Source: Lachnospiraceae bacterium (GTDB lineage Bacteria; Bacillota; Clostridia; Lachnospirales; Lachnospiraceae). From it: a stretch of 38,098 bases of DNA. Of the stretch, positions 8,395 through 16,120 are shown piece after piece. The notes below the pieces were generated by a model. That model was not told the origin of the DNA. It ran no database searches and was given only the letters and a program-made list of their open reading frames with translations. The position numbers were made by a program, and so were the translations under genes. Each line of letters starts with the position of its first letter. The first letter of the stretch is position 1. The stretch is from positions 1 to 38,098 of the forward strand of contig JAILHW010000026.1 in the NCBI GenBank assembly GCA_024695605.1, written 5' to 3'.

Positions 8395-9315
8395 TTATTC
8401 AGCCTGTGAAGAAGCCCAGCCTTCATAGATCAGGGTAAAGGAATCGTAATGATCGTCTGTGTAGTAGATCAGGCCGTCGTCGGAGTAAACGATGCGCTTG
8501 GCGCCGCGGCTTTTCTGGTGCAGGGTATCGATGTCGCATTCATGATACACTCTGCCCTTTTTCTGCGGCAAAAGTCCTTCGTAGTTGCCGAACACGTCCC
8601 CGCCGATGCAAAGGCCGTTGGCATACGGATCCAGCCCCCCGCCGGACCAGCCAAGAGATCTGGCCTGCTTTTTGGTGATGAAGTTAACCGGAAGCTTTTC
8701 GTAGGTATACAGATACAGACTGACATCTGCCAGAGTCGTATAAACGCCGTTCTCATCCAGCGCTTCCTCATTGGCAGCGCCGCCTTCCGAGCCGGCTTCC
8801 GATCCTGCTTCGCCGCCTGTAGCAAGGCCGCCTGTTATGGCGCCTGCACCACTGCCGTCAGATGCGTCTGAGCCGGATCCGCCCTCGTTTCCGCCCGCAG
8901 CATCCACTGCATCACTTGCATCTGCCCCGGCCAAATCCCCACTTCCGGCGCTTTGCTCCAAGGATCCTCCTTCGGAGCGTCCCGCATCCGCAAGATCGCC
9001 GCTGCTGCCGTCCTCTTTCTCATCGCTGCCATCCTCGCTGCCAGAATCATCTTCTCCGGCTGCATCATCGGAAAGATCTCCGCCTCCAAAGGTATCATAC
9101 GAAGCATCAGAGCTGCCACCCGAAGGTCTGATACTGGAAGATCCCCCGTCAAAGGAAGCATCACCCGCTCCTGCGGCGTCTGCCTTGCTGCCCCCACCAA
9201 GCTGCTGCTCGGGCGCATAAACGATGCCTGCTCCGTCATCCTTGCTTTTCCCGCAGGCCGCCAGCAGCATAACTGTCAGCGCCATCAGGATACTGATCTT
9301 TACAATCCGTTTCAT
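8395..9315 (-). CDS. Lipoprotein-anchored barnase-type ribonuclease
   Basis: Predicted secreted, membrane-anchored endoribonuclease. In ORF-track numbering, a type II signal peptide ends in the lipobox LLAAC (C24). An acidic Gly/Ser/Asp/Ala stalk of about 150 residues follows, then a barnase domain from about 195 to 303. The domain aligns closely with Bacillus barnase: YEKLPVNFITKKQARSLGW, then CIGGDVFGNYEGLLP, then DDGLIYYTDDHYDSFTLIY. The counterparts of all key catalytic residues are present: K218 (Lys27), E262 (Glu73), R273 (Arg83), R277 (Arg87) and H292 (His102). The track ATG at 9324 abuts GGAGG with no spacing, so the ATG at 9315, nine bases after it, is preferred. The stop codon of the VWA gene overlaps this region, suggesting translational coupling. 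Barstar follows. Confidence 0.93.
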   Translation of the reverse strand: MKRIVKISILMALTVMLLAACGKSKDDGAGIVYAPEQQLGGGSKADAAGAGDASFDGGSSSIRPSGGSSDASYDTFGGGDLSDDAAGEDDSGSEDGSDEKEDGSSGDLADAGRSEGGSLEQSAGSGDLAGADASDAVDAAGGNEGGSGSDASDGSGAGAITGGLATGGEAGSEAGSEGGAANEEALDENGVYTTLADVSLYLYTYEKLPVNFITKKQARSLGWSGGGLDPYANGLCIGGDVFGNYEGLLPQKKGRVYHECDIDTLHQKSRGAKRIVYSDDGLIYYTDDHYDSFTLIYEGWASSQAE

Positions 9316-9320
9316 CTTTC

Positions 9321-12300
9321 TCATCCTCCGCGATCTCTCTTCTTTTTCAGCAAAAGGCCGGTATTCAGCCCGCTGCCTGCCTGCTCAGCACCTTGCTTTC
9401 CGGCTCCGGCCTTCTCATTTCCAGGTCGCTCAGCGCCTTGTGCCAATGCAGCAAAGGTTCCCTTCTGCTTTGCCTGCTCCCCGGATGCCTCCTGCCGGAG
9501 TGCTTCCGCTTTTTTCCTTCTTTGCTCTGCCCAAAGCGCTCCCAGCTCCAGCCTCCTTTGCGCAATGGAGAACAAAAATACCATAAGGGCTGCGATCAGA
9601 AGCGGAATGGTCAGGCTCCTTGCGCTGCTCCTAAGTCTCCCATCGCCCTTCCAAACAGACTCATCACTCTGCAGGATCCGGCCGATCCTTTCCACAAATT
9701 CCTTCGCCTGCTGATCGGAGATCTCAAACCGGTATTCATCCGAGAACTGCCTGATGGCGGCACTTTGCACAGAAGAAACCACCTGGCCGTCCTTCTTTTT
9801 TACCACACTCAGATAGTATATCCCCTCTTCACCCTCCGGCAGCACAGCCTCATAAACGCCGGGCCGCTTTGCCGAAAGCTTCAGTTCTTTTCTCTCTTTG
9901 TCGGGCCCTGTGGCAACTGCTTCGATCTCACATCCGGTCTCGTTTTTCTCCGTGGTGTAGCGGACGCGCTTTTCGCCGCCTTCCTCATCCGCTTCCACAT
10001 ACTCTACGCGGTCCCCCGCCTGCGTCCGGTATCCGTAGGAATACTCACAGATCCGTTTCCACATCCGGGCGGCATCCTCCTGGGAAAGGAACGCTCCGCT
10101 CCAGACGCCCGACACATCACTGGTCCACGCCACACTCCGTCCCATGCCATATTGCCAGGCGCTCAGGATGGGATCATCCTTATCACTCTTGATCAGTTCC
10201 ATAGTGCCGGGCTTCGGGGACGTTGCCACATACCCCGTGATCTGCTCCGTGCCCTCGGAAAACAGCCCTTCGAGGATCTGATTCGACCGGTTCAGGCTCA
10301 GGGAAAAATTGCCGTTTTGCAGATAGGAATCTCCGCTCATCAGCACCTCCTTGGCAAAGATCCGCGGGATATCCGATTTTTCATCCGCCTGATAAAAACG
10401 GCCGTCGCACTGCTTTGCCATCCTCTCAAGCAGCTTTCCATCCGCATCATCCCCCACCGCAACAGTGGAAAGCGTGATCCCGGCCTTTGCGATCGCCGCT
10501 GTCAGGGAGGAAAAATCATTGCTTTCTCCCTGTCCGTCGGTCAGCAGCAAAATATGCTTGATCGGCACATCCTGTTTGCTGATCTCATCATAGGCCTCCT
10601 TTACCGCAGGGCCGATCATGGTACCGCCGCCTTCTTTGGTCTTCTGAATGCCCTCCTTGATGGCCTGCTTATCCTTGACCTGCACGTAAGGCACCTGCCA
10701 GGTGGGCGAATCGTCAAAGGTGATCACGCCCACATAATCCTTGCTGCTCAGATTGTCCACCGCCCTGCAGGCGGCTTCAATGGCCAGATCCAGTCTGGTC
10801 CGGCCCCCTCCTTCGGTATCCGACATACTTCCGGAATGATCGATCACCATCAGCATGCCGATGGCCGGGGTTTCATTGAGCCCCCGCGGCTCCATATCCA
10901 CCGGCAAAATCTCCTCCAGCACGCTTTCCCGGTATCCGCCCAGCGCATAGCTGTTTTCGCCGCCGCAGGCAATGAGCCCTCCGCCAAAGTCCCGGACATA
11001 AGCCTGCAGGTCCGCCAAAAGCCCCGTCGGAAGGTCTCCGATATAGACATCATCCAGCAAAATGCTTCGATACAGCGACAGCTTTTCCAGGCTTTCGGGT
11101 GCATTTTTGACGGAAACGATGTCATACTCCACATTGGCCGCATCCAAAATACGGACCAGCTGATCATACTCGGTCCCTTTTCCCACGATCACAAGCAGTC
11201 TTTGCTGATCCTCCACCTTGGCATAGACGTGGTATCTGTCATTTTCCGGGCAGGCATCCTCCGGTGCACTGACAGATACGCTGAAGCTCTCGCTTTCCCG
11301 GCCGCCCACCTCCATTCCGAAGACAAAATTGTTCTCTCCGGGCAGAAGATGCACCTTTTGCTGCTGGATCCTGCGGGTCGCCGACATCAGATCGATGGTG
11401 GCATCCGTCTCAAAATTGCTTTCCACCTTCACCTGCATCCGGTAGGCATCCCCGGCATGGAGCACGGAAGGGATCTGCACCTCGGAAGGATAGACGTCCT
11501 TTTTGGGCTTTGTGTCAAAAAAGAGGGCGCAAAGCTCTATCTCGGATTTTGACAGCGCCGTTTCCATACGAGACAGGCGCCCCTTGGTCTCTCGTCCGTC
11601 AGACAAAAGCACGATCCGCCCCGTCGTTTTTTCATCAAACATGGTAACCGCCTTGGCTACAGCTCCCTCCAGATCAGTCGCCGTGGTGGACGGAAGCGAC
11701 TGCACCGGCGTGTAGTGATCGCTTCTTGTCAAAAACTGATCGATCTGGGCATCCCCGCCAAAGGCAATGACCCCGTAATAATCCTTTGCGGGCTTTTGGG
11801 CCATCTGGTCCGACAGATACTGTTCCATCCGCTCCCTGTTCTCGGCGTTGGAATCGGAAAGATCCACCAAAAACACAGTCGCCCTGCTGCTTCCCAGAAC
11901 CGGGAGCCGAAGATCAAGCAAAGCAGCAAGCAAAAGGCATGCCGCAAGCGCCGTACAAAGATAAACGGACAAACGGCGCATCCGCTTTTTCTTGACATAC
12001 AGGTAAAGATCCAGCCCCAGCAAAGCCAAAGCGATCAAAAGCAAAAGATTTCGGATGCTCCTGCCGGAGGCCACCCGCTTCACCGTCTGGGTGTTTTTCG
12101 TTTCCACAGCCTCCGCTCTGCCGTCAGATTCCGCTTCCATGGGAAAGAGCACCGCATAGTACTCCCGCCCTGCTTCCGTCAAAGCCGAAAAGATCCCCGT
12201 ATGGGTGGTGTCGGTTGTTTTCGGATCCGGCGCCTTTCCGGTGGTCGGCCGCAGGGACAAACTCTCCCCTGCGGTGTAGACTTGCTTCTTTAATACGGAC

Positions 12301-13808
12301 TGATCTGCCAAATACCTTACGGATCCGGCAACCAGCACCGGGAACTCCGCCAGAAGCGGCAGGTTGCTTTCCCGGATATCAAATCCCACAACCACTCTCC
12401 GGTTTCCGTAAGGGTCGGTCCCATAGTAGCCCACGCAGTCCTCACCGGACATCAAAAAGGGCTCTGCCCAGGAGGGCACGTCATAGGAAAAAGTCTTATT
12501 CACGCCAAAGGCGGCTCCCTCAATCCCCTTGGTGATCTCGCTCTTTTTGCAGGTCACCTCTACGTGTTCAAGCTCACCTCGCATTTCTTCGCGGCCGCCA
12601 AACCGAAGGATCCCTCTGGCCTTCCTGTTCTGATCCGCCCCTGCTGCCTTAAGACCGCCGGCAAAGGGATCCTGTACCTCCCCCTCTTTCTCTGCCTCAC
12701 TGTCCCGGCTGTAGGTATCAAAGTCATAAATGATCAGTTCTTCCTCACCGATCAGACTCTCCGTGGCCACCCTGGAAAGCGTCTTTCCCGTGGCCGCCCG
12801 ATAGGCTTTTTCCAGATACCGGTTACCGCCCCCGGAGATCAGGGCCGCACTCGCTTCGCTGCCGCCCCGTGTAAAGGCATAATTCACATTGTCCTTTTCC
12901 AAAGAATCCGCTGCCAATTCCTTGCCCGCTGCATCCTCTCCTGCAAAGGTGATCCCTGACAGCTCCGCCTTTATGTAGGGGCCAGCCTGAGGGTCCAGTC
13001 CGGAAAACAGCACGTTTTTCTGCTCCCCCGCCTTAAGCCGGATCCTCTGGTTTTGCAAAAGCTTTCCATCCGGATCCAAAAGGCTGATATCACAGGCAGC
13101 ATCCCGGTTGCTGTAATCGGATACCATCGCAACCGCATTTTCCCCTTCCACTGCAAGATAGGAAAGAGCCAGATTGTCCGCCTCTTCCCCAAACGCTACA
13201 ATGGTAAAGTCATCATCAGCCTGCTCGAGCTGCCGTTGGCCGCTTCCGTCCGTCAAAACCAGCGTGGTGTCAGCCGAAAGGGATTTTACCAGATCCGTCG
13301 CAGCATTCAGATCTCCGGCAAGATCGGAAGGCTCCAGATCTTTGATGATCTGTTTGAGCCTCTTATCCGAAGCCTGTCCGGAATACAAAAGTCCTGCCCG
13401 CTCATCACAGCCGATCAGCGTCACCTTTCCGTTTCCCGTCAGTGCCTGGCTTAGGGCATACTCCTTTGCCAGCTCAAACCGGCTTTTCCCGCTTTTGGTC
13501 AGATGCTGCATGCCGGCGGATGTATCAATCACAAGGATCGTATCTCCCCTTCCGAGTGCCAGACTGTTTTTGATCGGCCCCATCAGCGCTGCCACCAAAA
13601 GCAGTGCGATGAGCATCTCCAGATACATCAGGGGATCCGATAAAAACTTCTGCCGGAAAGAAGACATGGAATTAGATCCCTGAAGCCGTCTCCAGATCAA
13701 ATTGGAGGAGACCGTCTTGGGGACACCCTTGGGTCTTAGCAGATATAGAATTAGAATGACGGGAACGCTGATCACAAAGACCAGTGGCCACAAAAATTCA
13801 AATGCCAT
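9321..13808 (-). CDS. Giant BatA-like / triple VWA fusion membrane protein
   Basis: A 1495-residue envelope protein with no assigned activity. In order: a BatA-type N-terminal domain with two membrane helices (to about 80); a VWA domain at about 88-230 with an altered MIDAS (DTSAG instead of DxSxS); a long extracytoplasmic region; two helices at about 590-637; a second VWA (VDLSDSN, about 640-790); a glutamine-amidotransferase-like region with LLDDVYIGDLPTG and FGGGLIACGGENSYALGGY (about 880-965); a third VWA with an intact MIDAS (MVIDHSGSM, about 980-1160); a C-terminal helix near 1405; and a basic Ala/Gln/Gly-rich tail. It looks like a fusion of two proteins that are often separate, a BatA protein and a VWA/amidotransferase-like protein. 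AAGGA precedes the ATG. It follows MoxR and DUF58 genes, the usual partners of such VWA proteins. Confidence 0.88.
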   Translation of the reverse strand: MAFEFLWPLVFVISVPVILILYLLRPKGVPKTVSSNLIWRRLQGSNSMSSFRQKFLSDPLMYLEMLIALLLVAALMGPIKNSLALGRGDTILVIDTSAGMQHLTKSGKSRFELAKEYALSQALTGNGKVTLIGCDERAGLLYSGQASDKRLKQIIKDLEPSDLAGDLNAATDLVKSLSADTTLVLTDGSGQRQLEQADDDFTIVAFGEEADNLALSYLAVEGENAVAMVSDYSNRDAACDISLLDPDGKLLQNQRIRLKAGEQKNVLFSGLDPQAGPYIKAELSGITFAGEDAAGKELAADSLEKDNVNYAFTRGGSEASAALISGGGNRYLEKAYRAATGKTLSRVATESLIGEEELIIYDFDTYSRDSEAEKEGEVQDPFAGGLKAAGADQNRKARGILRFGGREEMRGELEHVEVTCKKSEITKGIEGAAFGVNKTFSYDVPSWAEPFLMSGEDCVGYYGTDPYGNRRVVVGFDIRESNLPLLAEFPVLVAGSVRYLADQSVLKKQVYTAGESLSLRPTTGKAPDPKTTDTTHTGIFSALTEAGREYYAVLFPMEAESDGRAEAVETKNTQTVKRVASGRSIRNLLLLIALALLGLDLYLYVKKKRMRRLSVYLCTALAACLLLAALLDLRLPVLGSSRATVFLVDLSDSNAENRERMEQYLSDQMAQKPAKDYYGVIAFGGDAQIDQFLTRSDHYTPVQSLPSTTATDLEGAVAKAVTMFDEKTTGRIVLLSDGRETKGRLSRMETALSKSEIELCALFFDTKPKKDVYPSEVQIPSVLHAGDAYRMQVKVESNFETDATIDLMSATRRIQQQKVHLLPGENNFVFGMEVGGRESESFSVSVSAPEDACPENDRYHVYAKVEDQQRLLVIVGKGTEYDQLVRILDAANVEYDIVSVKNAPESLEKLSLYRSILLDDVYIGDLPTGLLADLQAYVRDFGGGLIACGGENSYALGGYRESVLEEILPVDMEPRGLNETPAIGMLMVIDHSGSMSDTEGGGRTRLDLAIEAACRAVDNLSSKDYVGVITFDDSPTWQVPYVQVKDKQAIKEGIQKTKEGGGTMIGPAVKEAYDEISKQDVPIKHILLLTDGQGESNDFSSLTAAIAKAGITLSTVAVGDDADGKLLERMAKQCDGRFYQADEKSDIPRIFAKEVLMSGDSYLQNGNFSLSLNRSNQILEGLFSEGTEQITGYVATSPKPGTMELIKSDKDDPILSAWQYGMGRSVAWTSDVSGVWSGAFLSQEDAARMWKRICEYSYGYRTQAGDRVEYVEADEEGGEKRVRYTTEKNETGCEIEAVATGPDKERKELKLSAKRPGVYEAVLPEGEEGIYYLSVVKKKDGQVVSSVQSAAIRQFSDEYRFEISDQQAKEFVERIGRILQSDESVWKGDGRLRSSARSLTIPLLIAALMVFLFSIAQRRLELGALWAEQRRKKAEALRQEASGEQAKQKGTFAALAQGAERPGNEKAGAGKQGAEQAGSGLNTGLLLKKKRDRGG
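9325..9329 (-). promoter_or_regulatory. Ribosome binding site deciding the barnase start
   Basis: GGAGG lies directly against the upstream ATG (9324) and nine bases before the second ATG (9315). Only the second spacing is usable. The site is inside the last codons of the VWA gene, so the two genes are probably translationally coupled. Confidence 0.6.
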
Positions 13809-13855
13809 GTGTTATCCTTGTAAATATATTTATTAAATCTATATTATATTATCGC

Positions 13856-14818
13856 TCACGCCCACAGCATCCGGAGCGTCTGTGTCAATATCCGTTCAAA
13901 TCCATCCTTCGTGCTGCACAGATAATGATCGGCGCCGCTGTTCTCCGCGATCCGCTGCACCTGTTTCAAAAAGGCCGCCAGTTCCTTTTCATAGCCGCTT
14001 ACTGTCTTTTCATCCAGACTGATCCGCACGCTCTCGTACGCACCTTCCGCATCCAAAAGCTCATAGGTTCCAAATTCCTCGATAACCTGTTCCTCTTTGG
14101 CCAGGATCTGCATCAGAATCACCTTCTGCCCTCTGTACTTTAAATACCTGCAAAGCTCCTCGCCCTTTTCCAGGAAGGATTCCTGCATAAAATCCGAGAC
14201 CAGAATGCTGATCCCCGCAGGCAGATAGGGTACATGGCGGATTGCCTGTGCCAGATCACCGTTTCCGCTCATCTTTGCATCCTCGAGGATCTTCAGCGCC
14301 CGCTTGCAATTGTTCTTTCCGCCGGAAAGACGAAGCTGGGAGAGACGATCCTCCTCGATGAGACTCAGACTGATCCGGTCCAGATTGGAAAGAGCCGCTA
14401 CCGCCACTGCTCCCGCCAGTTGCTTCGAAAGCACGTCCTTACCCCAAAAGCCCATGGAAGCACTCAGATCCAGAAACAGATTCACGGCGCCTTCCCGCTC
14501 CTCCATATATTCCCGGATATAGGGCTTATCCAGTCTGGCATAGACATTCCAGTCGATACGCCGCAGATCATCCCCCGGAAGGTATTCCCTGAAATCCGAA
14601 AACTCGGCGGAGTTTCCTTTATAAGAAGTTTTCCGTCTGCCCTGATAGCTCAGGGTACTTTTTCTGGCGATGGCCACCCGGAGCCTTGAGACCTTTTGGA
14701 AAAACAGAGAGTCAAAAATCTGTGCGTCCGGCTTCGCATTCCGTTCGTCATTTCCCAAGCTCTCAGATCCGTCTTCCTTCTTCACACTATGCAGTTGGTT
14801 ATTCTTATCCTCTGCCAT
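13856..14818 (-). CDS. DUF58 domain protein (VWA-like partner of MoxR)
   Basis: DUF58 proteins accompany MoxR ATPases and VWA proteins; their biochemical role is not established, and here it is predicted to be a cytoplasmic partner. The family block GNSAEFSDFREYLPGDDLRR followed by IDWNVYAR lies at about 68-95. A VWA-like fold follows with LFLDLSASM (DxSxS, about residue 115) and SILVSDFM. The first 33 residues (MAEDKNNQLHSVKKEDG...) are hydrophilic and not part of the usual family start. The ribosome binding site is poor (GGAA about nine bases away) and the leader upstream is A-rich with repeats, so the start is less certain than the frame. It lies 47 bases before the VWA fusion gene. Confidence 0.9.
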   Translation of the reverse strand: MAEDKNNQLHSVKKEDGSESLGNDERNAKPDAQIFDSLFFQKVSRLRVAIARKSTLSYQGRRKTSYKGNSAEFSDFREYLPGDDLRRIDWNVYARLDKPYIREYMEEREGAVNLFLDLSASMGFWGKDVLSKQLAGAVAVAALSNLDRISLSLIEEDRLSQLRLSGGKNNCKRALKILEDAKMSGNGDLAQAIRHVPYLPAGISILVSDFMQESFLEKGEELCRYLKYRGQKVILMQILAKEEQVIEEFGTYELLDAEGAYESVRISLDEKTVSGYEKELAAFLKQVQRIAENSGADHYLCSTKDGFERILTQTLRMLWA

Positions 14819-14855
14819 ATCGTTACATTCCGGTAATCAATTATTTTGATCGGTT

Positions 14856-14900
14856 TATCTTGTTTTATATCTTGTATTATATCTTGTTTCTTTATCTTGT
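14856..14900. repeat. Four 12-base tandem repeats (TATCTTGT) in the MoxR-DUF58 gap
   Basis: TATCTTGT occurs at 14856, 14868, 14880 and 14893, that is at 12-, 12- and 13-base spacing, with A/T fill between copies. On the mRNA strand it reads ACAAGATA, 37 to 82 bases before the DUF58 start. The rest of the 241-base gap (about 14901-15059) holds no ORF, hairpin or clear promoter that I can support. Confidence 0.85.
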
Positions 14901-15059
14901 TATTTGTTTATGTTGATTTTTACCAGCTTCACACGGTTTACATAACGTTCAAAGTAAAGCACTCCGTTCCGAAATCACCCGCCTGCTTATGATCCGATCA
15001 CGTTCCTAAGATCCTATCACATCTGCTCTGATCGACCTGTTTCAAACAATCTGCCCATA

Positions 15060-16019
15060 TCAGGGTGTCACGTTTTTCAGGATCTCCTCCAGCACCTGAT
15101 CGGCGGATACGCCATCCGATACCGCATCAAAGCTGAGCACGATCCTGTGCCTTAGCGATGGCAAAAATGCCCATCTGATATCTTCAAACGAAATATTAAA
15201 TCTGCCTTCAATAAACGCTCTAGCCTTTGCCATGCGGAGCATTGCCTGTGCTCCTCTGGGAGAAGCACCTTCCCGGATATAGCGATTCTTCTGATGCGTT
15301 GCTTCGATCAGCGCGATCAGATGATCCATTACCGGCTCGGCAACCGGTACCCGGCTGACCAGCTGCAGCATCCGTAGCAGCTCCTCACGGCCGCAGACTC
15401 TTTGCGCCTCTGTGCCCTCTTCCTTTCCCTGTCCGTACTCTGTCAGATACACGATCTTCTTCAGATCCGAGGCAGAGGGAAAGTCCAAATTTAGTTTACA
15501 TAAAAATCTATCCAGCTGTGCCTCCGGAAGCGGATAGGTTCCCTCCGTCTCGATCGGATTCTGCGTCGCCAGTACAAAGAAGGGCTCGGGAAGCGGGTAG
15601 GTGGTTCCGGATTCCGTTACCGTTTTTTCCTGCATGGCCTCCAGCATTGCTGCCTGGGTTTTCGGCGTCGCGCGGTTGATCTCATCCGCCAATACCAGAT
15701 TCGCAAAAATCGGACCGTGACGGAATTGAAACTCCGTCCCCTGGTCGGACCGCATCAGGATGCTGGTTCCCGTGATGTCCTGCGGCATCAGATCCGGTGT
15801 GAACTGAATCCGCTTAAAGGACAGATCAAACACCTTGCTGATGGTATGCACCAGTCTCGTCTTACCAAGGCCCGGCATACCCTCGAGCAGCGCGTTTCCA
15901 TTTGAAAGGATCACACATAACAGCTGTGTGATAATTTCCTGCTCTCCTACGATCTCTTTTTCAATCTGGTTTCTGCACTCCTTCAGTAGTGCAAGACTTT
16001 CCTCCCATTCACGGTCCAT
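15060..16019 (-). CDS. MoxR-family AAA+ ATPase
   Basis: Cytoplasmic AAA+ ATPase of the MoxR group, which is thought to act as a chaperone or assembly factor for proteins recognised through VWA/DUF58 partners. At 319 residues it is normal for the family. Walker A is GMPGLGKT (47-54) and Walker B is LVLADEINRA (108-117). The sensor region FVLATQNPIETEGTYPLPEAQLDRF and the C-terminal lid ASPRGAQAMLRMAKARA are typical. GGAGGG lies six bases before the ATG. It stands between the disordered-tail membrane protein and the DUF58 protein. Its leader (16020-16120) is A-rich on the mRNA strand, with repeated AATAAA. Confidence 0.95.
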   Translation of the reverse strand: MDREWEESLALLKECRNQIEKEIVGEQEIITQLLCVILSNGNALLEGMPGLGKTRLVHTISKVFDLSFKRIQFTPDLMPQDITGTSILMRSDQGTEFQFRHGPIFANLVLADEINRATPKTQAAMLEAMQEKTVTESGTTYPLPEPFFVLATQNPIETEGTYPLPEAQLDRFLCKLNLDFPSASDLKKIVYLTEYGQGKEEGTEAQRVCGREELLRMLQLVSRVPVAEPVMDHLIALIEATHQKNRYIREGASPRGAQAMLRMAKARAFIEGRFNISFEDIRWAFLPSLRHRIVLSFDAVSDGVSADQVLEEILKNVTP

Positions 16020-16120
16020 CTCTTACCCTCCGTTCTGTTTATTTCTGTTTGTTTCCTTTTATTACTTTTATTAGCGTTTATTTCTTTTGATCTCGATCCG
16101 TCTATATCATAACGCGCGTT

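Noticed and set aside
9393-11552. 719-residue plus-strand ORF
   Set aside because: It is antisense to the VWA fusion, whose domains are recognisable. It has no family resemblance or ribosome binding site; such long antisense frames come from the codon bias of the real gene.
14856-14900. Short CRISPR-like array
   Set aside because: Repeat units are 8 bases with 4- to 5-base spacers; there are no cas genes and no 25-40 base spacers.
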